A stretch of 64,000 bases of DNA from Agarophyton chilense (lineage: Eukaryota; Rhodophyta; Florideophyceae; Gracilariales; Gracilariaceae): NCBI GenBank assembly GCA_030374765.1, contig JARGXX010000099.1, forward strand, positions 2,108,001 to 2,172,000, given 5' to 3'. Positions 43,806 to 54,081 of this stretch are shown here, piece after piece. The position numbers were made by a program, and so were the translations under genes. The notes under the pieces were generated by a model. That model saw nothing but the letters and a program-made list of their open reading frames with translations, did no database searches and was not told the DNA's origin. Every line of letters starts with the position of its first letter. Positions within the stretch are counted from its first letter, which is position 1.

Positions 43806-44821
43806 CACAGAAGTTATTGTGACAAGATGATTTTACAACTACTCAGGTCACCTATCCACTAGATGGAGTTGAGTCCATCTCACTTCTGGAAAACTACGCC
43901 CTAGTCGAAGGACCAGCCGCACCACTATGGGAGGCTCCAGCATTTGGTTGGTAGCTTTGCTCCGCAATGGCTAGGAGCTCTCCCACATCAACTATGTTGA
44001 GAGGGACTTCCACACCAATGGATTGGAGATGAAAGCGCATCGCCGCAACTTGCGGATCAACAGGACTCGGTGCGAGCGTCGTAAATCTCCAACCCGCCGG
44101 AGCATCCGTATCGGCACTCGGATCGGCTACCCATAGGAACGGTTGTGAGATTCAAGAAGGCATAATGACTGGCAGGTATGGCACGTGCAGAGGCATCTAG
44201 TACACGCATGAAAAATGAAAGAACAGGAGGTCGTATGGAATTGATAATGAGGCGACAACGAAAAGAGGAGCAAGACAAGAGGACAGATGTAGAACAGATA
44301 GGGAGCATTTAGAGTGCATTTGAGAATGGGATGCTCCGAATGCAGAGGAACACATGGAAAGCGGAGTGGAGGAGCTAGAATAGCACTAGAGGCACGATAA
44401 TAGGTGGCAGCTGAAAATGCAGACACAGCCTGGAAGAGGCGGAAGCGACGCGGCGAGAAAATGGTATAATGCAAAAACGTAGGAGTATAGAAGAGACACA
44501 AAAGAGTCACAGTAGTCTACATAAGGGGGGGACCAGAAGAAGAAGGGCAGGATCATGTGGGACGAGAGGAGATCGAAAAACGCAAGGGATAAGATTCTTG
44601 GTCGTAAAAATTTACTCAGAGACGCTGCGTCTCTCGGCTGCTGCCGTCTAACCTTCCCCGTAGAGATTTTACTATGGCACTGACATCCGCACAAGCGACA
44701 ACGGTACCTCCAGAAACGACAACATCCTCGTTATCCACGTTTGGATCATCGGTATCGATGGTAACCGGAGCAGTGTCAGCGTATACAAATCCAGTTGGAT
44801 GTTTTGCTGGGATGATTCAGG

Positions 44822-46222
44822 TCAGTTGGCGCAGCGTCGGCGCATGGGCAGCGGTTGCAACCACCCCCTCCCATGGGTCGTAGTACACAAAGTCACCAGC
44901 ACCTGGATGCCGGAGCCCAGGAGACCGATCATACGGGGAAGCTTTTCCGCGAGAACGGTTCGAAGGAGGGACAGTATCCCAATCGACACTGTCGATGGCA
45001 CCCAGTAAGTAATGTGTTTCACGACAATTCTCGTCAGAGCCCAACGCTGGGTAGAGATTAAGTGCTCGAATGGTTGACCGAAGAGCCATCGGAAGATACC
45101 ACAATCGGTCTGATCATAGGCCTTCCAAAGGATGAATGCCGCAACGCAGGTTGCCCATTCGGCCAGGACCACGTTCCAGTATCCTGAGTGCTCATCGGCT
45201 AACAATCTTGAACCTATGTAGGTAAGACACGGAGGAAGTTCTGCATAACACCCACGCGGTACTTTGACCTGATTCCACCATCTGGGAAAGGGTACGTACT
45301 TCCCTTGAAGAAAACGCGGATGGAGGCGTTCAACCTCAACGTTCGGATACGATACGAAAGACCCGAATCGGGAACGAGCTTTTCGCTCGAAGCGGATCAC
45401 CTGACAAAAGAATCTCTGAGATTGTCTTGATAAATATCGAAATTCTGCTCGGTGAATCGGTCTGCTTCAACAAGTCATGTGTGGAGAAAGCTTGTGAAAA
45501 ACAGGACCATTGTACTCCGTTTCCGGATAGGCAGCTAGGTTATCCTCATAGGAAATTTCACGGCGAGTTTGGTAGAAAGGCACATCAAAGTTGTACTCAA
45601 ACGGTACAGGAGAGTCATCAAAGGAACGTTTGAGTCGCTGATAGGCCAGACGCGCCATAGCGGACCTCGAATCATCGAGAATTTCATCTCTTCTGCGTAG
45701 GAGCGTATTAGGGTCAACCGCGATGCGGGTCTTCCAATCGAAGGAACGGACAATTTGAACCGGAAGCTCACCCGTAACGTACTCATTCTCCACATTGGAG
45801 TCGATCAAGTGATTGTTGAGAACCATAGTGGGATGGAACCAGGGGGCTCTGGATTAGAGAAAATTGCCCTGAAAAGAATCTCGCACCACCAGCGATTCGT
45901 ACGATATCCAACCAGATTCGTTGGCTGAGACGAGCATCGGTTGAGGCGAATTCCACACAGAAGCTTCGACAAGGGTTTTCCCGCAAGGTTGCGAAGTTCC
46001 CTGAGGAAGCAAAGTTGATAGGAAACCACTGTGGTGTTTTGATCCCACAGAGCTCGGCGCACCTGTAGGAACTTGATCGTTGTTGTCAAAAGAGGGATTC
46101 ATTCCGTTTGGAAAGGGTTGAGCAGGCTGCGACTTAGCAGAAGATGAGATGTTGGACTTACTCAGGCTGAGTGAGTCAAACGAGAGTTTCTTACGAGGAA
46201 CCGGAACATCGGTGACACCCAT
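44822..46222 (-). pseudogene. Antisense accessory reading frame of element P
   Basis: Three successive minus-strand frames span this region: 46222-45854 (Ser-rich, basic VPRKKLSFDSL), 45826-45467 and 45400-44822. The last contains PPCLTYIGSRLLADEHSGYW and YDQTDCGIFRWL. These line up by eye with VVAYHSSQLMGDDNDRRSW and LDTAKYGIRGIV in the antisense frame of element Q. Position and orientation (between pol and 3' LTR, opposite to pol) are the same. Frameshifts break it. No domain is recognised. Confidence 0.5.
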
Positions 46223-46294
46223 GATGGAAGGACTGCTTTTTACGTTGTTCGTACGTCGCTTCAGACTTCGATATTTCCCCCGTACTCCAACTTT

Positions 46295-46307
46295 AAGGAG
46301 GGGAAGA
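46295..46307 (+). promoter_or_regulatory. Element P polypurine tract
   Basis: AAGGAGGGGAAGA lies directly against the 3' LTR. Element Q has AAGGAGGGAGA in the same position. This is the plus-strand primer of reverse transcription. Confidence 0.85.
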
Positions 46308-47136
46308 TATAGAGCAACACGTGCGCGTATAACCGGTCGGGAAACCATTCATACGGCATCCGATATATCGGGGACCACGGCAACGATTTTATGATTAATA
46401 CTAGTATTTAGTTTTTTAAACACCTTAGAAGGTATGTTAGTCCAGTCTCTACAGTAGCACCGTAGTGGACGGATGGACGTGCAAGATTGGGGTTACACAC
46501 ATGATACGAGTATGGACCAGGATTGGTTTTCACTACTATAGTCTACACGTGTAGTTCACTGTCTAGAATAGACTGAAACAATGGCTTCACCGCCATCGCT
46601 ACCACCAAGTAAATGGTCACCGAGTGCTTGGCTCTAGATTATGTCGCCTGCGCGAGTCTCCATCTCTTAATGGGAGGAACCGCGACCGGTTTGGAAAATC
46701 TATTCCCTCGGGAAGCTCTGGCGTCACTGTACCATCTTTATTGGTGTGTTTCATTCTTTTGTGGGTTTTTGTGTGTTTAGTTCAGTAAAATGCCCCTGTA
46801 TAGGGTTGTTTTTACCCGTCTTTATTTCGCTTATCCAGTGTGCATACCCCTTCCATAGGTCTGTACGCTTGGTCGTGTGTCCTATTTCGCCCTACATTTT
46901 CGCCTTACATTTTCGCCCTAAACTTTGCCTTTGTCCGCGGAATATCATTTTCTTTGGATCCTCCTTTCATTTTTCATCTTTTCCTGGGTTCATCAGCTTC
47001 ATAGGTATTGCCTGAACCACCGTGGTCTTACACCCACGAATCGGGGGCACGAAGGCTCGTTCGCTGAGTTACCCCTCTCCACGAGAGCGGGACTCGAACA
47101 CCCGAGAGGTATTTACCGATCTGGGTTTGCTCTACA
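46308..47136 (+). repeat. Element P 3' LTR
   Basis: Starts TATAGAGCA (first G changed to A) and ends TGCTCTACA; homologous to 25408-26211. It has small indels relative to the 5' copy, including a repeated CATTTTCGCC unit near 46900. It is followed by AAACC, the probable right target duplication. Confidence 0.9.
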
Positions 47137-47141
47137 AAACC

Positions 47142-47650
47142 TAAAGTGGTTCACCACAAAGGGGCATCTATAGCATCAGTTCCTAACCGTTCTGAGATAT
47201 CGCTTTTGTTTCGAGGATACCCTCTACTGTTGCGCGTTCACGACCATTTTTCTAAAGCTTTTTGTGTGTTTGTGATGTTTTATCTACTGTCACCTTCTTA
47301 CTTGTGTTGTCAAAAGGGTTGAAGGGGCAATCTCGTGTGCATTACGTACCGAAGTGTTTGGACATCCGCCTCGTGAATACACGTTTTATTCCGATTTTTC
47401 AGGCACATCTGGCTGCTTTCCACACACTCTCTCCTTATCTAAGAACCGTCGCTCGCAAGGCGACACCCGCTCTTCGCGGTTATTTCTGTGGATACCCACT
47501 GCACCAAGACCTCTACAGTCTTTGGTAAAATATCACATATGGGCTACAAAGGTAGTAAAATATCGAAGCGAAGAAGATAGTACGAAGTTAAAAAGAAGAA
47601 AACGTACAGGCACGCAAATACAGAAATCTCAAAAATTATCACATACCGTC
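47142..47650. other. Spacer between element P and the solo LTR
   Basis: About 500 bp. A plus-strand frame (47262-47528) has no recognised motif. The last bases (CCGTC, 47646-47650) are the probable target duplication of the next LTR. Confidence 0.4.
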
Positions 47651-48538
47651 TGAAGGACAATGCCCTTCAAGGGGGTTCCTTTGCAGGACTTAGAAGTTTT
47701 GCTCGCTTGAGGACTAGCTTGGTCTATGACAAGCTGTACCGTTATTGCGTGCTGACGGCCGGTTAGGACCGGAAGTGCACACTGGTGGAACACGTAGACT
47801 GCACGGATGCCGACGCTCGAGTACGAGGCGTGCCACACATGGCCTGGATTGCACCTGATGGTTAGTATTATTTAATAATTTTTAGTATTTATTTAGCTAC
47901 GCTATCGCTATTTAGTGTCTATTTTTCGGGCGCGCGCCCACTGTCAGGGGCGGCGCGCCACACTACTTAGAAGGTTGAGCACTGCTCCCCAGTAAAAAGC
48001 CTCTTGGGAGATCCCGAGGAGGGAGTCTTGGCTCTGAAATTTTCGCCTTCGGCGCATCTTCACCGCGTACTGCGTGAGCGCCCGTGGCACGTTAGTTCAT
48101 CCCCCCCTCTGTCGACAAGAGTGCTACCACCACCGTGGGTTCATATTTAATCGCCGACACTTGTCGTAGTCTCGCCCCTGTATAGGGTTTCGCCCCCGTT
48201 TTCCCCTTGTTCTCCTTTTCGGCTCTCGTGAGTGGCCGCCCCACTCACCCCGCTCGTCCACCTCATACGAGTGTTTCCTCGCTCCTTTTCCGACAATCGC
48301 CGTGATATCGCTCTGCATAGGATTGGTCACACCCCGGACTGTGTCGTGCTCACCTAAACACTCTAAGTATATCCCGTCGGATTGGCCTCGGTCTTACACC
48401 CGACTCCGTCGTGCCATTCCAGAGTGGCTCTGTTTCTGTGCTCCGCTTGGACGCGTCTCCTCCGCCTGAGGCGTGTCTCTCAAGAGAGGAAGATCCCGAA
48501 CATCTTCGTGGTGTCTCCGCTCTAATCTTTGTCCTACA
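47651..48538. repeat. Solo LTR of a third LTR-retrotransposon family
   Basis: 888 bp from TGAAGGACAA to TTGTCCTACA, a 10-bp terminal inverted repeat with one mismatch. It is flanked by CCGTC and CCGTT, a 5-bp target duplication with one change. No gag-pol lies next to it, as expected after LTR-LTR recombination. An inverted copy lies at 63172-64000. It shares CCCAGTAAAAAG with the Q LTR. True orientation is not fixed by the TG...CA ends. Confidence 0.82.
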
Positions 48539-51455
48539 CCGTTTACCGGCAAAACCTCGGGAAGGTAGCAGAGGAAGCGAAAAATCGAAAACTTAGAAGA
48601 AGTGGAAGATAGATGTTGAGTAAAAACTCGGTAAGCACATCAAACGAGTTTGGAGTTGGGCCGGGACACCCGAAAGCCTTTGTAGTGCTTTATGACGCAG
48701 ATGTGGCGTTTTTAGGATATGTAGACACCTCGCAGAGCGGTGGAATCCTTGTTGGAATTACACTTAGAATAGGAACTTAAAGGACACAACTTAGTCGTCA
48801 AATGTTACGAGCTGTGACCGTATTCGTTCATATTAGGATGTAAAGAGGCGGCTTGAACCTGGACCAAAGAAAACGGGGTTCCATGAGAGAATAATAAGGA
48901 AAGATGAGTATGCAGAACGACCGGTGTAACAAATTTCGTGCACGTGTCTTGTTTCGTACGGGGTTTGCGTGTAGCGAAGAACGTATGTAGTATTCTACAA
49001 TTTAGGCGTTTTGATTGTTTAATAGTTACAAACTTGGGTGTGTATCTCATTACTGAAGGGTCAAGTTAACATAAGGGTATGAAACGGCGTGCAGCACAGA
49101 ATATAAGAAGTTGGATTCATTTAATGAACACCTGTAGTCACGAGTAGAGTGGCGTACGACGGGGCGCATGTATTTGGGATCTTTCTTAAAAACATACTAT
49201 TTTAGAAACGGCACATGTGGTGGTCATTCATGTGTTGGGTTTTACTAACATTTATAGATAGAAGTTCACGAGAGAGAATACCAATATAGTGGTCTGGCTA
49301 AATGGATGACCATTGTGTATTATTTGTATAGTATTTGGGCACTCATTTTGGTACACAATGTTTGAGGTACCATGGATGAGCGCCGATTCCAAGAAAAGGG
49401 AAAACATGGGCATCATAATTGTTGTGTTCCTAGCTTAGCGCTTTTCAACCTGAGATCGGGACGAGTTTTAATAGAGACCTCATAACACCTTCTTGAGCCA
49501 TATAGTGTACCACTTCCAATCCACACCATACAGTGTACTGTTCACCCTTACTGACCAGTATTTTCCTTACAATCTACTTCCAGCCCGCTGGTGTCGTAGC
49601 TCTACAACCCTTTTTCCCTTCGCCAAAAGCACCACTTTTGCCGTCTGAAGTATGCTCTTACTGTAAGAGCGATTCTAAAGAATGATACTGCAAAGTTCAG
49701 CAAAGAGTTGAGTTTTATGTTCAAAGTATCAGATTCGGTGAAGAAGGCGATCAACTGTTGGAGGGCTGTTCCTAGGAACGGTGAGGTGTATGAATTTCTG
49801 CTTGTCACAGCCGCATCAATGCCATCTGGTCTTTTGAAAGGTCACGTTGAGCACTTTTTGAAACAAGAGTGTGAAGGACTCATCATTGAGCAGCAGTGTG
49901 TGGATTGGTTTACCATGCGACAGTTGAGTCTAACCGGAACGAATCCTGGCCAAACCTTTTTCTCTCAGAACCAGTTCCAGTAGCTTCTGGGACTGTAAAA
50001 AAGAGCAGAAACTGAGACTGAGAGCTCATTGAAAGAGTGATTTACAATTATGCAGAGTAAGTGATTTTCTACAAAAGTGTCCACTGAAGACATGATACGT
50101 GGAACATCATTCATTAAAAAGTGACTATATGTGTAAATGTGTGTTTCGAGGAAGGAATGCTGACAATGAAAAGCTAGCGTCACCTTGGTTGCTTCCCTAA
50201 CGCTGGAAAATTGCTCAACTCCCCATGTAAAAATACTACTGGTGATGGAAATGAGAAAGCACTCGCGACGGTGGAAATAAAGGAAAGAGTTACATCGTGA
50301 AGTGTTTTTGCGGCTGTGGCGCTTGAAACACAAGCCTGGATCATCTGTGAACTAGGAGATGCTCAGTGTCATAAGTATGTTCACAACGACCTCTTAGGGC
50401 AGGTAGTGCAGCAATAACTTGTAATCAATGTGCGCTTTACGGTATATGTTGTCGTTGCAGACACTGGGATACTTTACAAAGTCCTTTTTCATTGTCTATA
50501 ATCTGTTTTGGGAAAAATGCGAGACACGCTAGTGTCCTTAGTATCTCCCTTAATAGCTTGGTTACATTGAAAACATTTTCAGGTTCCTGGATTTGCAGAT
50601 TCTTTTTCAAAGGATTTACTAAGACGCAGACTGAATTTTTGGATAATTATGAACATGAAAATCAAACAAAATGTTCTTTTTCAACCTTTTAAGCCGGTGG
50701 AACATGCTACAGAGTCTCTTTAATCATAGACTAAAACAAGTAAGAACGGTGCGCTGCAGAAATGAGCAGTCATGTGCATTGATGCATTTAATTTCAAATG
50801 GGAACAAAATGGTCTCTCAAACTTTGAAAACTATCCCCGTCAACCTTTTTTCTTGACTGGAGAATGTTCCCAGTCTAGAACTTTTTTTAAAATACTCAAG
50901 CGTACTGATCACTTAAAAGCTTCCGCAATTGTTTCAATGAGGTGCAGGCCACTAGCAATTTTATGTTGGAAGCCGGCCAAAAACTATTGAGTTACGCTCT
51001 TATGCTATACACTAGAAAGGCTGCTGAAGCGAATTCTTTCGTAGATAGTTTAGCTTCCGATGTTGTGAAACATCTAATACAAATAGCTCATGTTCAAACA
51101 CGAAAGCGAGTTGCATTCATTAACGCCACTATTGGCACAAAATTTTTTATTTAAGTTAAGTGTCCCATGCCAGTACAAAGGTTCTGCAGGGATATGAGGG
51201 CTTTGAGGTGAGACTGTCTAAGGTTTGTCCAGCTGACTACTGTCAGCCAAAACCGTGGACAAATTTTAGTGTCAAACTGTCCGACTTGACATCGCCGTCC
51301 CAGTTTGGAAGCAGAAGTTGAGCGTCAAAACATGATTGGCTGCTCATAGAATGTAGGGCAGCCACGCCGTGTCGGCCGCAAGCTATGTCATTTACACGAA
51401 AGTACTGCGCCCCGCCGGAGAGCGCGGCGCGCCAGTTGGTCGTGGTGAAGGCGAC
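48539..51455. other. Gene-poor AT-rich region
   Basis: 2.9 kb with only short open frames. The best are plus-strand 49708-49983 (91 codons) and 50942-51154 (70 codons); neither has a motif I recognise. They could be remains of an old transposon, but nothing supports a family. Base composition changes sharply to GC-rich at about 51.4 kb. Confidence 0.4.
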
Positions 51456-52367
51456 ATGAGCGGACGCAGCGCAGCCACGGCGACGCACGCGGCGGTGCTG
51501 CTGGCGGCGGTAGCGACGTCGTATCTGCTCGGTCTGCGCACGGCGACGCGGCGCACGTCCGTCATGACGACGGACACTGCAACGGTCGATGTGGCCACCG
51601 ACACGGCGCCGATGGTGATGGAGAAACTATGGTGTACGTGCATATCACGCACGCATCTCCGCGCGCACGCGAGCATCCGCAACGTCAGCGCGCTCAACGA
51701 GCAATTGAGCGCGCTAATTGTGTCGGACCACGGGGCGTTTGCGCGCATGCACGGCAACGACGTGCATGGCGACGCGACGGCTCTCAACGATCTGTTCTTC
51801 GCGTATCAGACGGGCGCAGGCGACGCGTTCAACGACAGTGCACCAGCCGTACAGGCGCGAGTGAATACGCTACAACACCGTCGCAGCGCGGCATTCGAAG
51901 CGGTGACGCGCGCCGCAGCCACGCTGGCAGACGCGCAGCTGTCGGCGTGGGGCGTGGCACAAAACAAAGGCACCGCACGACGGCTGCAAGCGTGGGCATC
52001 GGTGCTGCGCGACGGGGCGCGACACACGCTTCACGTACACGATGACGCCACGCTCACGGTGGTGTACTACGTGCGCGCGGCGAAGCGCGACGGCGCGCTA
52101 CGTCTGTGGGATGCGCGCGGGCCGCGCGCGCCGTTTGACGGCGTTGTGGAGGTGCTGCCGCAGGCCGGCGAGATGGTGGCGTTCCCCGGGTGGGTGGCGC
52201 ACGAGGTAGACGCGGCGGTGGGCGCAGCTGCGCGCGTGAGCGTCGTGTTTAATGTGCGCGGCGCGTGGCGCGGCACCGACGACGACGCCGCGCCGGACGT
52301 GCGAGCGCTTCGCGCGCCGCGCGACTCGCGCTGGCGCCTCGACTGGGGCGGCGAGCTGCCGTCGTGA
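51456..52367 (+). CDS. Membrane-anchored 2-oxoglutarate/Fe(II)-dependent oxygenase
   Basis: This 303-residue protein has a single N-terminal hydrophobic helix (HAAVLLAAVATSYLLGL), so it is probably a type II membrane protein or has a cleaved signal. The C-terminal double-stranded beta-helix resembles the 2OG-FeII_Oxy_5 type. It has HTLHVHDDATLTVVYYV (candidate iron ligands His195 and Asp197), then GEMVAFPGWVAHEVDA (His249), then ARVSVVFNVRG with the Arg that would bind 2-oxoglutarate. The family hydroxylates or oxidises varied substrates, so substrate is unknown. The start is ATG 51456; an upstream GTG frame is less likely. The codons are very GC-rich compared with genes at 1-11 kb. The stop lies 14 bp from a tRNA gene on the other strand. 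Confidence 0.75.
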   Translation: MSGRSAATATHAAVLLAAVATSYLLGLRTATRRTSVMTTDTATVDVATDTAPMVMEKLWCTCISRTHLRAHASIRNVSALNEQLSALIVSDHGAFARMHGNDVHGDATALNDLFFAYQTGAGDAFNDSAPAVQARVNTLQHRRSAAFEAVTRAAATLADAQLSAWGVAQNKGTARRLQAWASVLRDGARHTLHVHDDATLTVVYYVRAAKRDGALRLWDARGPRAPFDGVVEVLPQAGEMVAFPGWVAHEVDAAVGAAARVSVVFNVRGAWRGTDDDAAPDVRALRAPRDSRWRLDWGGELPS

Positions 52368-52381
52368 CGGCGCAAAAAAAT

Positions 52382-52455
52382 TACCCCCAGCAGGGCTCGA
52401 ACCTGCGACCCTGGCGTTATTAGCACCATGCTCTAACCGACTGAGCTATGGAGGC
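52382..52455 (-). tRNA. tRNA-Ile (anticodon AAT)
   Basis: A 74-nt cloverleaf with acceptor GCCTCCA/TGGGGGT (two G-U pairs), D-arm GCTC...GAGC, anticodon stem TGGTG/CGCCA with loop CTAATAA, T-arm GCAGG TTCGAGC CCTGC, and discriminator A. There is no intron and no encoded CCA. Anticodon AAT (A34 becomes inosine) reads Ile codons. Confidence 0.95.
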
Positions 52456-52509
52456 GCGACGCACACATATCCAACGGGTCAGAACGTACCAGCCAAATTC
52501 CGAGTTGCT

Positions 52510-52668
52510 ACACCGTAAAGCGAAACTCGCGGGCGAAGCGCAAACCAAACGCCAAATCGAAACGACCAAGCGAAACGCCCAAGCGCAACGCGTCCGAAGC
52601 GCAACGCAACGCCCCCGAAGCGCAACGCGGCCCAAGCGCAACGCGGCCCAAGCGCAACGCGCAAGCTC
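52510..52668. repeat. AAGCGCAACGC minisatellite
   Basis: Degenerate tandem units built on AAGCGCAACGCGGCCC fill the space between the tRNA and the RsmE stop codon. The long open frames crossing it on both strands are products of the repeat. Confidence 0.75.
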
Positions 52669-52673
52669 CGTGT

Positions 52674-53705
52674 CTACAAAAGCGACGCGCCGCGCCGCCG
52701 CGCGCGGCGCCAGCGCAGGCCCTCGTGCGCCAGCGCCAGCGCCGCCACCACCGCCGTCTCGGAGCGCAGCACGCGGCGCCCAAAGCGCACGGGCTGAAAG
52801 CGCGCGTGCAGCAGAACTTCAAGGTCGCGCGGGCTCCACCCGCCCTCGGGGCCCACGGCGAGCACCACCTCGCCGTCGCCGCGCGCCACCGTCGCCACCA
52901 CCGAGTGCTCCAGCGCCTCTTCGTCGTCGTTGTCGTCGTTGTCGTCGTCCTCCTCCTCCTCTTCGTCGTCGGGCGCGTTGCGGCCGCGCACCGCGCGCGG
53001 GTGCGCCACCAGCGCTGTGCACCCTGCCGTCGCGTACGTGGCGCACACCGCTTGCAGCGCGCGTCGGTCCGCCGTCACCTGCGGCAGCGTGCTGTCGCAC
53101 GCGCCCTGCTGCACGCCCGCTACCAGCAGTCGTCGCACCGTCGCCGCGTCGCTCACGTCAATCACGTCACCCCCGTCCCCGTCCCCGTCCCCGTCTCCGT
53201 CCCCGTCCCCGTCGCGGCGGCGCCGCAGCAGTCGGCTCTGCCAGTAGGTGCGCTCCGTCTTGTCGGCGTGCAGCAGCACCACGCGCCGCACGCCCACGGC
53301 CGCCGCCGCCTGCACGATGCGCGCCGTCGCCTTCGGACGCTGCAACGCCAGCAGCAACGTCACCTTCGCCACCGCCTTCAACCCCGCGTCGCGTCGCCCC
53401 ACCACGTCCATGCGCACCGTGCACGACCCGTCGTCATGCACCTCACACTCCGCCGCGTCGTGCACAAAGCCGTTCTCCACCGCCACGCGCAGCGTGCATT
53501 GCGCCCGCCCCCCGCTCAGCATCTCGCGGATGTGCTGCGCCCGCGTGTCGTCCCCCGCCAGTCGCGCTGTCCCGTCGCCGTTGCTCAGATCGCTCGCCGT
53601 CAGCAGCACTCGGTTCAACGCGCCCAGCCCCATGTTGACGATGCATTTGTGAGCGTCTCGCCGGCCCCGAGCGCGCCCGCCGCTCTTGTCACGGCCCGTT
53701 TCCAT
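52674..53705 (-). CDS. rsmE: RsmE-type rRNA (uridine-N3)-methyltransferase
   Basis: SPOUT-family methyltransferase with the C-terminal RsmE signature: VVLAVGPEGGWSPRDLEVLL and FGRRVLRSETAVVAALALA, which form the trefoil-knot AdoMet site. The N-terminal PUA-like part begins about ALNRVLLTASDL. Bacterial RsmE makes m3U1498 in 16S rRNA, so this enzyme probably acts on plastid or mitochondrial rRNA. Starts are possible at 53705, 53633 (core only) or 53789; I chose 53705 for room for a basic targeting peptide (GRDKSGGRARGRR). Two low-complexity inserts are odd: a (Asp-Gly)n run from a GTCCCC hexamer repeat (53170-53213) and a long Asp/Glu/Asn run (52920-52971). It is convergent with the oxygenase gene and divergent from the Hint gene. 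Confidence 0.85.
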   Translation of the reverse strand: METGRDKSGGRARGRRDAHKCIVNMGLGALNRVLLTASDLSNGDGTARLAGDDTRAQHIREMLSGGRAQCTLRVAVENGFVHDAAECEVHDDGSCTVRMDVVGRRDAGLKAVAKVTLLLALQRPKATARIVQAAAAVGVRRVVLLHADKTERTYWQSRLLRRRRDGDGDGDGDGDGDGGDVIDVSDAATVRRLLVAGVQQGACDSTLPQVTADRRALQAVCATYATAGCTALVAHPRAVRGRNAPDDEEEEEDDDNDDNDDEEALEHSVVATVARGDGEVVLAVGPEGGWSPRDLEVLLHARFQPVRFGRRVLRSETAVVAALALAHEGLRWRRARRRGASLL

Positions 53706-54081
53706 TTGTACTCTGTACAGTGTACACAACACGTGCGCCCGCACAACGTGGCCGCGTGCACCTCCGCAACCCACCATGCACTGCACCATCCACTACTCAT
53801 TGCTCCACGAACGAGTTGCTCGCCTTGCATCATCCCCCACCCCACTCTCCCCCCGCCAACGCCTTCTGTCTCGTCCCGCCTCCCCGTCCCATGCGCCCAC
53901 TCGCCTCGGCCCGCATTGCCCCCCACTCATCCTCCCCTGCTTCTGTAATCATGACAAGCCCACGTCGCCTTCGCTTGCTCCACCCGCCTCCTCCCCCTTC
54001 CTCCCCCGTGCGCGCCGCGTACTTTTGCGCCTCTGCCTCGCTTTTGTTGCGCCCTGCGCGCCACTCCCTCCCTCCTGCGCC

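Larger units (their letters stand above)
25408..47136 (+). mobile_element. Ty3/gypsy chromovirus P, nearly full-length, interrupted by element Q
   Basis: 804- and 829-bp LTRs bound gag, protease, RT, RNase H, integrase and chromodomain in that order on the plus strand. A tRNA primer site follows the 5' LTR, and a polypurine tract abuts the 3' LTR. The flanking 5-mers AAATC and AAACC (25403-25407; 47137-47141) look like a target duplication with one change. The integrase-last order and chromodomain place it in the chromoviruses. At least seven in-frame stops and two frameshifts make it dead. Without the 10.07-kb Q insertion it would be about 11.6 kb. Confidence 0.9.

Noticed and set aside
52448-53638. 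Long plus-strand frame of 396 codons
   Set aside because: It is Arg/Ala/Pro-rich, crosses the tRNA-side minisatellite and lies antisense to the clearly conserved RsmE gene; GC-rich sequence keeps shadow frames open.
53686-54081. Upstream extension of the Hint gene frame
   Set aside because: It lacks conserved sequence and would place the hydrophobic signal peptide internally; ATG 54082 directly precedes the signal peptide.
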